A DNA stretch of 49,794 nucleotides from an uncultured Clostridia bacterium (GCA_947176425.1 CAMWQV010000001.1:1-49794), one strand, 5' to 3'; counted from the stretch's first letter, positions 24,430 through 32,870 are shown. Numbers and translations are program-made. Notes: generated by a model not told the origin, from the sequence alone.

Positions 24430-24478
24430 GCGAAGCAATCCGTGCATGTGGAAGTGGGCGGGTTGCTTCTTATTTTTT
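24373..24478 (+). ncRNA. Candidate small RNA A with anti-Shine-Dalgarno sequence
   Basis: Promoter TTGAAA (24373-24378), 17 bp, TAGAAT (24396-24401). Predicted start near 24408. Terminator 24432-24478: stem GAAGCAATCC/GGGTTGCTTC and a T-rich tail. The RNA (about 70 nt) begins with a segment containing CCUCCUUGG, complementary to CAAGGAGG binding sites. It is divergent to the HTH gene at 24147-24359 and its terminator touches the stop of the RHH gene at 24470. Confidence 0.6.
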
Positions 24479-24655
24479 GCCCGTTAATTCGCAGTAAAGG
24501 CGATTTACCATTTCTTCCAAAAGGATAGTTTGGGTTTTTCCGGTCAGTTCAGAACATTTTCGCAGACGATCAACGGTTTTCTCTGTAGCTCTTAATGCTA
24601 TCCGCTTGTTTTTTGGTTCCTCTCCTGTGATTGGGCGTCCAGTCCGTGGACTCAA
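24470..24655 (-). CDS. Ribbon-helix-helix (CopG-like) protein
   Basis: 61 residues from a TTG start (AAGGAGG 6 nt upstream). The core RIALRATEKTVDRLRKCSEL has the beta-strand then helix pattern of CopG/Arc repressors. Its promoter contains two GGCTAGCC palindromes 22 bp apart, expected for an autorepressor binding as two dimers. Confidence 0.7.
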   Translation of the reverse strand: MSPRTGRPITGEEPKNKRIALRATEKTVDRLRKCSELTGKTQTILLEEMVNRLYCELTGKK

Positions 24656-24673
24656 ATTTACACCTCCTTTTAC

Positions 24674-24712
24674 GGCTAGCCATATATTAACATGAGGCTA
24701 GCCATAAGTCAA
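24674..24712 (-). promoter_or_regulatory. Promoter and twin operators of the RHH gene
   Basis: Minus strand TTGACT (24707-24712), 17 bp, TAATAT (24684-24689). GGCTAGCC lies inside the spacer (24696-24703) and just downstream of -10 (24674-24681), centres 22 bp apart, about two helical turns. Confidence 0.65.
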
Positions 24713-24832
24713 GAGTTTTTTGAAAAAATTTTCCGCTCATTTCTGAGCGGAGCTTTCTAATCCTATGGACATATGTAATTCCTCTGTCTTAACTTACATA
24801 CGCCCAAAAGGAAAAAAGTTTTTTAAAAACCA

Positions 24833-24861
24833 TTGACACGTGTGTTTATACGTGTTATAAT
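24833..24861 (+). promoter_or_regulatory. Consensus promoter of hicAB copy 1
   Basis: TTGACA (24833-24838), 17 bp, TATAAT (24856-24861): a full consensus sigma70 promoter. The spacer contains ACGTGT repeats likely to be the HicB operator. Confidence 0.75.
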
Positions 24862-24886
24862 ACTGACAGTTAAGAGAGGTGGTCAA

Positions 24887-25084
24887 ATGAAAAGCTATTC
24901 CTCCCGAGAGGTTATCCAGATACTCATAGCAGATGGTTGGTATGAAATCGCTTGTGTCGGTGACCACCACCAATTCAAGCATCCGACCAAACCCGGAAAA
25001 GTAACTGTGACACATCCTCGAAAAGACATTCCCCTCCGAACACTAAAAAGCATAGAACGGCAAGCGGGGCTGAAATTCCAGTAA
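24887..25084 (+). CDS. hicA: HicA toxin (mRNA interferase), copy 1
   Basis: 65 residues from ATG at 24887 (AGAGAGG upstream). HicA signature: SREVIQILIADGWYEIA, then GDHHQFKHP with the catalytic His, then KVTVTHPRKDIPLRTLKSI. HicA cleaves mRNA in translation; HicB neutralises it. The double-stranded RNA-binding-like fold is the usual size. Module with its own promoter and terminator. Confidence 0.9.
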   Translation: MKSYSSREVIQILIADGWYEIACVGDHHQFKHPTKPGKVTVTHPRKDIPLRTLKSIERQAGLKFQ

Positions 25085-25118
25085 GCCCCGCCCTCTATGA
25101 CAGAAAGGAGTTTCATAA

Positions 25119-25526
25119 ATGTATCCTAACAACTACGAATTTCCCGCTTTTTTCTATTATGACGATGATGGGATTTCGATTGAATTTCCCGACCTTCCCG
25201 GTTGTCTGCCTTATGCGCAAACCTCGGAGGAGGCATTTCACAATGCGAAAGAGGCTCTTGGACTGCATTTATTCGGTATGGAGCAAGATGGTGACACCAT
25301 TCCTTCTCCCACCCCCGTCAAGGAACTGCGGCCCGATGACGGGGCGGTCATCGCTATGGTCGAAGTGTTTATGCCCTCCGTCCGTGACCGAATCAACAAG
25401 AAAACGGTCAAAAAGACCTTGACTCTACCCGCTTGGCTAAACCGCGAAGCGGAGGCCGCTAATGTAAACTTTTCTCTAATTCTGCAAGAAAGTCTAAAGC
25501 GGTATCTTGGAAAGGCCGGGGAGTAA
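25119..25526 (+). CDS. hicB: HicB antitoxin, copy 1
   Basis: 135 residues. The N-terminal HicB-like fold (YDDDGISIEFPDLPGCLPYA, then EEAFHNAKEALGLHL) is followed by a C-terminal ribbon-helix-helix (KTLTLPAWLNREAEAANVNF) that binds its own promoter. The terminator (25511-25546) overlaps the stop codon. Confidence 0.9.
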   Translation: MYPNNYEFPAFFYYDDDGISIEFPDLPGCLPYAQTSEEAFHNAKEALGLHLFGMEQDGDTIPSPTPVKELRPDDGAVIAMVEVFMPSVRDRINKKTVKKTLTLPAWLNREAEAANVNFSLILQESLKRYLGKAGE

Positions 25527-25546
25527 TCCCTGGCCTCTTTCATTTT
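25511..25546 (+). terminator. Terminator of hicAB copy 1
   Basis: Stem AGGCCGGG/CCCTGGCCT around GAGTAAT, followed by CTTTCATTTT. The hairpin overlaps the last codons of hicB. Confidence 0.55.
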
Positions 25547-25665
25547 GTCCAGCCGCCCGGAGACGGGCGGGCGCTCATGGGTATACCCCATCGGCACCGG
25601 GGGAGTCAACCGCCGCCCTGTTTATTATATACAGCACCTTGGAAACCGAACAGAGAACGGCAAAT

Positions 25666-25681
25666 TCCCAGACGTTTGGGA
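25666..25681. repeat. Dispersed palindrome copy 3
   Basis: TCCCAGACGTTTGGGA with AAAT/TTTT flanks, in the gap between hicB and the lysis operon. The gap (25547-25842) otherwise holds the late-operon terminator and a long hairpin, CCCGTCGCTG/CAGCGACGGG (25797-25833 region), but no gene. Confidence 0.6.
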
Positions 25682-25702
25682 TTTTCGTCGCCCCGGGGTA
25701 TG

Positions 25703-25738
25703 AAGAAAACCCCGATACCGGAAATCCGGCATCGGGGC
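25703..25738 (-). terminator. Terminator of the late (tail and lysis) operon
   Basis: Minus strand: stem CCCCGATGCCGG/CCGGTATCGGGG, 4-nt loop, then TTTTCTTC. It follows the last gene of the lysis module and faces the convergent hicAB. Confidence 0.7.
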
Positions 25739-25842
25739 TATGTGAGCTCTATTTGCAGAGGACGGGGACGTGCGGCCCGCTCCCGGGGCGATTCCCGTCG
25801 CTGACAGCCTCTCCACAGGATGCCAGCGACGGGGACAAGATT

Positions 25843-26415
25843 TTATATTACCGGGGTCACCCCGCCCTCCACAGGGCTGTCAGCGTCTCCCACGGGGTTC
25901 ACATGGACAGCGGTGGTTTGGGCGATGGCGGCGGCAGTAGCTGCGGCGGTGACAGCGGCCACACTGGTCACGTCGGGAGCCTCGCTCAGTTCAGCGGTGA
26001 TAGGTTCCCCCAGGGTGATAATCTCGGACCGCTGCTTCTGCGCCCGGACCTCGGCCTCGATCTTGGTTTCCAGATAGGCGTCAAGATCGCCGTAGATTTC
26101 AGCCAGGACGCTTTTTGCGGACTCGGAGAGTAGCGCCAGCGTTTTATCCTTGGACTTCTGCAGTGCTTCCAGCTGGGCCTTCTTGTCGAAAACGCCACTC
26201 TTCTTCAGCGCATCCACATAGGTCTGGCTGGTGTAGGTAACAGCGGTGGCGACCGCCTCCGTTACTTCAGCCAGCAACTCCTTCGTGGTCAGGCTGTCCG
26301 TCTGCGCCCTGATCTGCTTGGACTTCCGCCGAAGGAACTGCACAAGGTATGCCGCACAGACAGGGATGGCGGCGGTGGCAACCGCCTGGAGCAGGGTGGA
26401 CAGGAATTCGTTCAT
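25843..26415 (-). CDS. Holin-like LLH-type phage protein
   Basis: 190 residues from ATG at 26415 (AAGGAGG about 8 nt upstream). One N-terminal transmembrane helix (about residues 8-27), a basic patch (RRKSKQ), then a long helical cytoplasmic part and an Ala/Thr-rich tail. This is the plan of phage_holin_LLH proteins, found beside amidase genes. An accessory holin or spanin-like role is inferred from position and topology. Confidence 0.65.
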   Translation of the reverse strand: MNEFLSTLLQAVATAAIPVCAAYLVQFLRRKSKQIRAQTDSLTTKELLAEVTEAVATAVTYTSQTYVDALKKSGVFDKKAQLEALQKSKDKTLALLSESAKSVLAEIYGDLDAYLETKIEAEVRAQKQRSEIITLGEPITAELSEAPDVTSVAAVTAAATAAAIAQTTAVHVNPVGDADSPVEGGVTPVI

Positions 26416-26434
26416 GATATTTACCTCCTTATTT

Positions 26435-27325
26435 TTACTGCTTGCGCAGATACTGTCCGCTGCAAAAGCCGGTGTATGTAACCTCCAGGTGTGTAGCCTG
26501 CACATACAGCCACTTAACACCAGACACTGCCGTATAGTAGCCATAGCACCGCGCTTGTGTCCCTTTGGGGAGCACGGCAAGACTCGCTTTGCTGGTCCCG
26601 GCCCCAGTGCGGATGTGGAGGCCGGCGCTGGCAGTGATGGTATAGGTCCCGGACAGAGTGCTGTCCTTGGACTTGGCTGCCTCCTTTGCTTTGACCTCCT
26701 TCGGAGGCTGTACCACAGGAGCGGTGGGCGCAGCTGTCACCCCCATCTGCTTTGCCACATCGGCCCGGAAGTCGTCCATGGATTTTCCCATTTTGGGGAA
26801 CCAGTGGAGCACATCTCCGTGGTTGGAAGCGATGCCCCGCCGGTAGCCCTCCTGGTGGCAGATCACCACGCCGTCGGCCAGAGGATTGAGGCTGTACTGC
26901 TTACACAGCATGGCCGTCAACTCCACCGCCTCCCGATAGACGGCAGCGAAGTAGGCGGGATCACTCAGTCCGTCCTCGCAGATTTCAAACCCGATGTGGG
27001 TGTTGTTTCCTGTCCCAGCACAGTGCCAGCCCCGCATAGTCCAGGGCAGCGTCTGGACTGTACCCACTTGTCCGTCCGCAAATTTGCCCACAAAAGCGTG
27101 GACACACTTGTTCAGAATGGTGTCGTATTTCGCTTTCCACTCCGCATTGGTTTGGTTCCAGTGATTGCCGCCGGTGTTGCGGCCTATCTCCTGATCCCCA
27201 GGTACATACCGACTGACCCGGGGGTTGTTGGCCCCTGTGCTGTGTACCATCACGCCTTTTGGCGCGATCTTGCCGCCGCATACATAACAGTAGTTACGGG
27301 TAAGGAGTTGCTGTCTCAGTCTCAT
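26435..27325 (-). CDS. N-acetylmuramoyl-L-alanine amidase endolysin with SH3-like wall-binding domain
   Basis: 296 residues. The Amidase_2 domain spans about residues 20-185: zinc ligands are visible as GVMVHSTG (His), NTHIGFEICEDG (His region) and VICHQEGYRRG (His). A linker rich in Pro/Lys/Ala follows, then a bacterial SH3-type domain (GTYTITASAGLHIRTGAGTS to the end) that should bind cell wall. It degrades peptidoglycan in the lysis step. It is co-transcribed with holin genes and overlaps the upstream holin by 4 nt. Confidence 0.92.
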   Translation of the reverse strand: MRLRQQLLTRNYCYVCGGKIAPKGVMVHSTGANNPRVSRYVPGDQEIGRNTGGNHWNQTNAEWKAKYDTILNKCVHAFVGKFADGQVGTVQTLPWTMRGWHCAGTGNNTHIGFEICEDGLSDPAYFAAVYREAVELTAMLCKQYSLNPLADGVVICHQEGYRRGIASNHGDVLHWFPKMGKSMDDFRADVAKQMGVTAAPTAPVVQPPKEVKAKEAAKSKDSTLSGTYTITASAGLHIRTGAGTSKASLAVLPKGTQARCYGYYTAVSGVKWLYVQATHLEVTYTGFCSGQYLRKQ

Positions 27326-27801
27326 ACCTTGTCCTCCCCGCCGCTCAGGGCGTCTCCGGCCTTATCCACGGCCTCCTTGCTGGCGGCCAGCAGCCGGACC
27401 AGCCAGACGGGTACAGGTGCCCCCATATGTACAGCGTTCTCCGTGATGGAGCCCAGCTCCGTGACGATGTACCACACCAGCACCACCGGGCACACCAGGC
27501 CGGGATAGGCAATAGGCAGGGCCAGCACAGGCAGGTTGGTGAGCACCAGGGAGATCAGCAGATCCGCGCCGGCGGCCACGATGACCACCACGATCATCCC
27601 CGCTTTGTGCCAGATACCGTCCCGGGCTTTCTTGGAGGACCAGTCCCCGTCGTGACAGCCTGCGGCGGAGCCGGTAATGAAGTCCATCGCCATACAGAAT
27701 ATCCAGCCCACCACCAGCCAGCCCAGCCAGCCCCACAGCCCGGTGAGCAGGCCGATCAGAGCGGCCAACGCCGCTTTCATGTTGTTGATCTTATCGTTCA
27801 T
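27322..27801 (-). CDS. Phage holin (phage_holin_4/toxin secretion type)
   Basis: 159 residues from ATG at 27801 (AAGGAAGG about 8 nt upstream). Three or four hydrophobic segments: LAALIGLLTGLWGWLGWLVV, IVVVIVAAGADLLISLVL and the PIAYPGLVCPVVLVWYIV stretch. The DFITGSAAG segment between them is the family hallmark. It permeabilises the membrane to release the amidase. The C-terminus is charged. Confidence 0.85.
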   Translation of the reverse strand: MNDKINNMKAALAALIGLLTGLWGWLGWLVVGWIFCMAMDFITGSAAGCHDGDWSSKKARDGIWHKAGMIVVVIVAAGADLLISLVLTNLPVLALPIAYPGLVCPVVLVWYIVTELGSITENAVHMGAPVPVWLVRLLAASKEAVDKAGDALSGGEDKV

Positions 27802-27864
27802 CGTGTAATCCTTCCTTTCCATAGGCTTTTCCTCCGCCTGAGTTTTAGGCGGGATTAAATGCGA

Positions 27865-28626
27865 TCACCACTCCTGTGATTCAAATGTAATCTCGGCATT
27901 TGGGCCTGAAATTACAAAATACATATCGCTGCCACCAGGGTAGAACGCTCCTTTTCCATTGGTCAATTGGTATGCGTTGACCAAGTTGGCAACGGTATTG
28001 CTCCCGTATATATGCAGCACAGACCCGACCACGGTATACGCCGTATATCCAGACAAAGATAACGTTATAAAGTCAGAAGACTGATAACCACTAAAGTCAA
28101 TTCCAGGTCGATAATAATCTATCTTTACTTCGTTTGGCATACTTGTGGCCGCAGGCATAATCGTGGAACGGCTACGGCTTTGGGCCAGTCCAATCTTCAC
28201 AGTAGCGCCAACAAACCCTGTTCCCCCCTCATAGGTCCCGGTCACGCCAAAGATGCTGACACCTTCCTTGATGTTCTCCGCCTTCAAGTTGGCGTCGCCC
28301 TTGATGGTTTGGGTCCCGGAAAGGTACTTGCCGGATGCAATGGTTTTGTTGGCGGTTCCGGGGGTAATGGTTTGTGCGGCCTGACTTTGGATGGTCCCGG
28401 TCACCTTGGACCCTTTCACATACGCCGTTTTGCCAGAAAGGATATTCGCGGCTGTGGCGGTGGCGTCGCTGGTGTCGAGCACAGGAAGCGCTTGAATTTT
28501 CGCCGGGAAAGCGGTTGCGGGAATCGTTGCCGTTGTCCCATCCTTTGACCGTATGGCGTTTGCAATACGGTTAAACAGTTCTGAAAGGCTCAGCGATGAG
28601 TTATCACTTATGCTAGAGTCTGCCAT
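27865..28626 (-). CDS. Phage tail fibre/appendage protein
   Basis: 253 residues from ATG at 28626 (GGGAGGG upstream). Contains the tail-fibre repeat ILSGKTAYVKGSKVTGTI and TANKTIASGKYLSGTQTIKG, then GVSIFGVTGTYEG. Such repeats form stacked beta structures at fibre tips of Firmicutes phages. The C-terminal 110 residues, without repeats, are the likely receptor-contact part. Most distal gene of the tail operon. Confidence 0.72.
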   Translation of the reverse strand: MADSSISDNSSLSLSELFNRIANAIRSKDGTTATIPATAFPAKIQALPVLDTSDATATAANILSGKTAYVKGSKVTGTIQSQAAQTITPGTANKTIASGKYLSGTQTIKGDANLKAENIKEGVSIFGVTGTYEGGTGFVGATVKIGLAQSRSRSTIMPAATSMPNEVKIDYYRPGIDFSGYQSSDFITLSLSGYTAYTVVGSVLHIYGSNTVANLVNAYQLTNGKGAFYPGGSDMYFVISGPNAEITFESQEW

Positions 28627-28640
28627 CACGTTCCCTCCCT

Positions 28641-29372
28641 TCAATACGAGGCGTTGATTGCGCCGGCGATTGCCGCTGTTATCGCATCATCCACATACTT
28701 CTTGTTGGCGGCATCGGTATCATCGGTTGGCTGGCGTAAGCCTGTCAGCATTCCATTGGGGGAAAAGGAATCACCTCCATTCAGAATATTTCCAGCAGAG
28801 GTGATTCTGATGCTCCCTGTATCAATATCGCAGCTAAGTATAGCGTAGCCATAATGAGTAGAATCTTTGCTTTGCAGCATTATTTTATCGTCTACGGTAA
28901 GACGTCCGAGTATTTCTCCGCCACTCAGTTTGAGATACCTGTTATCTGCGGCAGCCTGAGTGAGACCTCCAACATCCGCCGCAGTCAGGCTAATGTCCTT
29001 TTCCAAGGCTTTGTTGTTGACTTTTCTGGTCGTGGGCACAGCCCCCACGTCTGCCGCCGTGTAGTCGCCGGCCTTCGGCACGACTGCCCCAGTTCGACCC
29101 TTAAAGCTGGTCACGCCCGTGTCCGGAGCGGCCTGGGGCGTGGGCTTGCCATCCTTGTCAAAGCCCACCACCTGCCCCTGTGAACCGGTGAGCTTGTCCT
29201 GTTTGCTGTCAGACAGAGCCTGAGCCAGCAGCTTGACAAAGTGGGTGTTCTCCAACATTTTCTGGATCAGAGGGTTTACCACCGCTTCCGCGTCCACGCT
29301 GTCAGAGTTTTGTATCCGCCGGATCGCCTCATGGTATTCTGGCTGTTCCGGCATGACATAGGTCTCACTCAT
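28641..29372 (-). CDS. Phage tail fibre protein (short form)
   Basis: 243 residues. Its N-terminus (PEYHEAIRRIQNSD ... NPLIQKMLENTHFVKLLAQA) and a collagen-like middle (VTSFKGRTGAVVPKAGDYTA) are nearly the same as in the larger fibre at 30493; 126 bp are identical at DNA level (29054-29179 and 32379-32504). The C-terminus (TDDTDAANKKYVDDAI) is a known fibre motif. Likely the product of fibre-gene duplication and recombination. Confidence 0.8.
   Translation of the reverse strand: MSETYVMPEQPEYHEAIRRIQNSDSVDAEAVVNPLIQKMLENTHFVKLLAQALSDSKQDKLTGSQGQVVGFDKDGKPTPQAAPDTGVTSFKGRTGAVVPKAGDYTAADVGAVPTTRKVNNKALEKDISLTAADVGGLTQAAADNRYLKLSGGEILGRLTVDDKIMLQSKDSTHYGYAILSCDIDTGSIRITSAGNILNGGDSFSPNGMLTGLRQPTDDTDAANKKYVDDAITAAIAGAINASY
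29054..29179. repeat. 126-bp direct repeat in fibre genes, copy 1
   Basis: Identical by eye to 32379-32504, same orientation. Lies in the VTSFKGRTGAVV coding region. Confidence 0.8.
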
Positions 29373-29459
29373 TGTGAGTCACCGCCTCTACTGGAGCACC
29401 GTGTTCCATTTTTTGGATCATCGTAAAACGTTCACTCCTTTTATTTTGATTCTCTTGTA

Positions 29460-29489
29460 TTGCCACTCTCTAGACCGATGTGGTAAAAT
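29460..29489 (+). promoter_or_regulatory. Promoter of the DUF2441-like cargo gene
   Basis: TTGCCA (29460-29465), 18 bp, TAAAAT (29484-29489), preceded by ACCGATGTGG (29474-29483), almost the same as the promoter at 17371-17386. Confidence 0.5.
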
Positions 29490-29515
29490 CCATTTACAGA
29501 AGGGGGGGTGAAATT

Positions 29516-30142
29516 ATGTTGCTGTTTCATCTTGACCGTTTGAATACACTTCCAGCACAATCGTCCAAACAGCTCTTGCCGGTCAAAACATGCAACACAC
29601 TCCAAGCATCGGCACACTTTAAAAGCCTGTATCCTTCCGGCGTAAGCAAAACTGGACAGTTCTATCTAAATCCGTTTGATAGTGATCTGTCTGACGATGA
29701 CAGCTTGAAACAGACATGTGAAAACTATCGAATTTATTGCATCGAATACATATTTGAGATTGTAAGGCAAATGTATTTTTCGTGTCTGCCATCTCGCTTT
29801 GAATCATTGTTCGCCTGCAAAAATAAGGACGATATCATTACTTGGAGCAAAATACTGAGCTGTAATTCTATGGATATCTCAAATGCTACGGTTAAAATAA
29901 TCGATGCCAACAATGGCTTTTTTATCGGTGACGCTAAGTGGCGTGATATGCCGCTTAATATCACAGATAGTGCTACTAAAAAAGTTTACCCCGTATTTTC
30001 GCCATTTGCCTATCATGAGTGGGCGATCCAGTACTGGTCTGGTATGCTCACTGATAGACCACGAATGGAAGTACTCTGCAAACTACCCGTTACTGTCGTA
30101 GAGAGCGTACCTCTTTCCGAGTTTCTCTGCGGCCTGATGTAA
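29516..30142 (+). CDS. DUF2441-like protein (cargo gene in the tail operon)
   Basis: 208 residues from ATG at 29516 (AGAAGGGGG upstream). The order LLFHLDRLNTL, then LYPSGVSKTGQFYL, then YIFEIVRQMYFSCLPSRFES, then WSKIL and DAKWRDM fits DUF2441-type proteins, whose invariant Arg/Ser/Glu placement has been compared with ADP-ribosyltransferase folds. The gene is AT-rich, on the strand opposite to the tail operon, with its own promoter, so it can be expressed in the lysogen. Role possibly defence or toxicity; not shown. Confidence 0.55.
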   Translation: MLLFHLDRLNTLPAQSSKQLLPVKTCNTLQASAHFKSLYPSGVSKTGQFYLNPFDSDLSDDDSLKQTCENYRIYCIEYIFEIVRQMYFSCLPSRFESLFACKNKDDIITWSKILSCNSMDISNATVKIIDANNGFFIGDAKWRDMPLNITDSATKKVYPVFSPFAYHEWAIQYWSGMLTDRPRMEVLCKLPVTVVESVPLSEFLCGLM

Positions 30143-30430
30143 ATCTACATCAGACAACGGTCTTGCAAATGGGGATAAAGTATCGTATCTTTGCGCATCA
30201 AGCAGCATGCAGACGGCAAAATCCATCCCTGCATGGTCTGGAGCCCGTAAAGCTCGAATGGCCTCCGCTACCAGCAGATCCACAATTTTTCTGGAAAATA
30301 TATGTAGGTATTCCCTTTCATACTGCAAACTTGATACGGTTGTATCAGCCCGCTTTGCTTCCGCACAAGCGTAAAGTCCTTTTGCTGCATCTCTAACAGC
30401 ATCGCAATAATCATCAGCGGTTATCTCCAT
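30083..30430 (-). CDS. Hypothetical protein convergent to the DUF2441-like gene
   Basis: 115 residues; AAGGAGG lies about 12 nt before the ATG. Helical (DDYCDAVRDAAKGLYACAEA), with no recognised domain. Its end overlaps the DUF2441-like gene by 60 nt on the other strand. Could belong to the cargo or to the tail operon. A GC-rich hairpin (GCCGCCCCC/GGGGGCGGC) lies just upstream at about 30460-30485. Confidence 0.5.
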   Translation of the reverse strand: MEITADDYCDAVRDAAKGLYACAEAKRADTTVSSLQYEREYLHIFSRKIVDLLVAEAIRALRAPDHAGMDFAVCMLLDAQRYDTLSPFARPLSDVDLHQAAEKLGKRYALYDSNG

Positions 30431-30492
30431 ATCAATATCTTCCTCCTTCTATTGGTTTTTCCGCCGCCCCCACTTAAGGGGGCGGCTATCCC

Positions 30493-32856
30493 TTATCTGC
30501 GGCCTAGTATCAGCACCCGTATATGGGTGTCGTCCAGGCGGGACATGACACGGAAGTCCGTGTGCTCCGCGCTGGCCGTGGCGATACCACCCTCACCCGG
30601 AGCGCACCAGCCGTTGACCTTGCAAGTGCCGTCGTCTACCATCACCAGCTTGCCCACCAGACCCACACAGCCCCACTCAGGCCGTTGGGTGCGGGGAATA
30701 TAAGGCTGACTGTTGTCATAGTCCGGGTTGAGCTTCTGCCGCTGTTCGGTGAGCATGGTTGCCTCGTCATCTCCCATAACCTGCATGGCAACCTCCGCGT
30801 CCTCATAGACTGGCCGTCCAAAAATGTCACGCAGATACATCCCCTGCCACTGATCGTCGTGGACATCGCCCACCACAGAGGGCGCGGCGGAAATGACGCC
30901 CAGGATAAAGTCATCCCCCGACCTAGCCAGCCGGATTTTCTCCCCGTTCAGGGTGACGAACCGGCCCACCCGGTCCTCATTGTCTGGGTTGCCGTCCAGC
31001 CACTCAAACAGCTCGGCATAGTCCGCGCCTGTGGAATTGTACTGCCCGGAGGCCCACACACCTGCGCTGCCGACCCGGAATGCGTTTGATCTGCTCGAAG
31101 TGGTTCCGTTGCCAACAATAAACCAGGCATCCGGGTTGGAATAATCCGGATTATTAGTCCCGCCATTGCGGCCTAGATACTCAACGTTGTATCGGCCAAC
31201 GACATATTGTGCCAGCGCTGAGGCAATCGTACCCCATCCGCCCGCATGGGAGGCCATGCCCTTGGCCGTCGCAGACAGCCCTTCCACATGGGAAGCCTGT
31301 CCGGAAGCCGTAGCGACTGGGCCGGAAGAAGCACTGTTTCCCTCTGCGTGAGCGGCCTTTCCGCTGGCAACGGTGTATCCGCCCTCTGTGTGACTCATGT
31401 AGCCACTGGCAACTGTATTCTCGCCCTCCGCATGACTGCCCATGCCGCTGGCTGTATTCTGGATACCTTCCGCATGAGAAACTTCCCCGCTTGCGATAGA
31501 CCGGTATCCTTCCGCATGACTCGGAATGATAGCATCTTGCCCGTTCGACAAGTTGACCGCAAAAGATGGCGTAAAATTGGAAGCAGGTATCGTCTCCGTT
31601 ACCGTAATACTTTTATTGCTGGTGGAAATAGATGCTACTGTAAAGTCGTTTGATGTGTTCCCGTAAGCCACATTCAAGACCTTTATCCTGTCGCCTACCC
31701 TCAACTTTGCAATCGCAGCGGAAAAACTGCCATACGTGTCATCAAACAAAAACGTTTTCGTAGAGGCGTTATGACTCTTAACCTTGAAAATCTGATCGAA
31801 ATATGCGGCAATGGTCTGATACCCTTCCGCATGTCCGCCCCAAAGATTCGCCGCCACAGTCGATGCACCCTCTGAATGAGATGCAACACCGCAAGCCGCT
31901 GTCTTAAAACCCTCGGCATGGGAATCGTTCCCGATGGCAACAGTAGCTCCACCCTCTGCATGAGCTCTGGCCCCGCTGGCAGTAACATTTTCTCCCTCTG
32001 CCACAGATGCAGTTCCCACATCGGTTCCCGCTTTACGGCCCAGAGAGATACTGCCTGTAAACACTGGGTTGACCTTACGTGCAAGCTCCATCAGATCAGC
32101 AAATTGATATTTGGTGCAATGCTCAATATATTCGTGTGTTGCAGTCGTACCTTTTTCCTCGCCCTGTGTGTATACCACCACACCAATTATGTCGTGGCCG
32201 GTTTTTACAACATCGCCTAGTCCTATGGAGCTACTTGTCTTAGGGATCGCCCCCACATCGGAGGCCGTCAGGGAAATGTCACCACTCAGAACCTTGCCGT
32301 TGACCTTCCGGGCGGTAGGCACGGCGCCCACGTCCGCAGCCGTAGGCGTCCAGTTGTCGGGCCGTGCCCCCACCTGATCCGCCGTGTAGTCGCCGGCCTT
32401 CGGCACGACTGCCCCAGTTCGACCCTTAAAGCTGGTCACGCCCGTGTCCGGAGCGGCCTGGGGCGTGGGCTTGCCATCCTTGTCAAAGCCCACCACCTGC
32501 CCCTTCGTGCCGGTGAGCTTGTCCTGTTTGCTGTCAGCCAGCGCCTGGAACAGTCCGCTGTGGGCAGAGGTGTCCTGGTTATGTGTGCCGATCTGCCCGG
32601 ATACGTCCGGGGTGGGGATAGAATCCAAAGCCGCAATGATATTTTCCGCCGTCTCTTGTCGGATCGCCTCATGGTCCGCCGCATTCTGTTCCGCAATGGC
32701 TTGAGCCAGCAACTTGACAAAGTGGGTATTCTCCAACAATTTCTGGATAAGCGGGTTGAATACCGTTTCCGCGTCCCCAGGGTCCTGCCTGCGCAGCTTT
32801 GGGATGGCCTCGTGATACTCTGGCTTGAGCGGCAGCTTATAAGTTTGGTCAGCCAT
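30493..32856 (-). CDS. Large tail fibre with Hia/YadA head repeats and peptidase G2 self-cleaving C-terminus
   Basis: 787 residues. N-terminal attachment segment as in the short fibre, collagen-like linker with repeated ADVGA, then many 14-residue head repeats of the YadA/Hia type (SHAEG ... TVASG, e.g. GEVSHAEGIQNTASGMGSHA). The C-terminal about 180 residues contain YAELFEWLDGN then EDRVGRFVTLNGEKI, the signature of peptidase_G2, an intramolecular chaperone that trims itself after trimerisation. It binds the host cell surface. Confidence 0.85.
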   Translation of the reverse strand: MADQTYKLPLKPEYHEAIPKLRRQDPGDAETVFNPLIQKLLENTHFVKLLAQAIAEQNAADHEAIRQETAENIIAALDSIPTPDVSGQIGTHNQDTSAHSGLFQALADSKQDKLTGTKGQVVGFDKDGKPTPQAAPDTGVTSFKGRTGAVVPKAGDYTADQVGARPDNWTPTAADVGAVPTARKVNGKVLSGDISLTASDVGAIPKTSSSIGLGDVVKTGHDIIGVVVYTQGEEKGTTATHEYIEHCTKYQFADLMELARKVNPVFTGSISLGRKAGTDVGTASVAEGENVTASGARAHAEGGATVAIGNDSHAEGFKTAACGVASHSEGASTVAANLWGGHAEGYQTIAAYFDQIFKVKSHNASTKTFLFDDTYGSFSAAIAKLRVGDRIKVLNVAYGNTSNDFTVASISTSNKSITVTETIPASNFTPSFAVNLSNGQDAIIPSHAEGYRSIASGEVSHAEGIQNTASGMGSHAEGENTVASGYMSHTEGGYTVASGKAAHAEGNSASSGPVATASGQASHVEGLSATAKGMASHAGGWGTIASALAQYVVGRYNVEYLGRNGGTNNPDYSNPDAWFIVGNGTTSSRSNAFRVGSAGVWASGQYNSTGADYAELFEWLDGNPDNEDRVGRFVTLNGEKIRLARSGDDFILGVISAAPSVVGDVHDDQWQGMYLRDIFGRPVYEDAEVAMQVMGDDEATMLTEQRQKLNPDYDNSQPYIPRTQRPEWGCVGLVGKLVMVDDGTCKVNGWCAPGEGGIATASAEHTDFRVMSRLDDTHIRVLILGRR
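32379..32504. repeat. 126-bp direct repeat in fibre genes, copy 2
   Basis: Partner of 29054-29179; recombination between them would remove the larger fibre and the cargo gene. Confidence 0.8.
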
Positions 32857-32870
32857 TTCTACAGCTCCTC

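Noticed and set aside
25797..25833. Long hairpin CCCGTCGCTG/CAGCGACGGG
   Set aside because: Perfect 10-bp stem but no T run and no repeats of it elsewhere; not assigned.
30460..30485. GC-rich hairpin GCCGCCCCC/GGGGGCGGC
   Set aside because: No T run on the transcribed side; may affect RNA stability but cannot be called a terminator.
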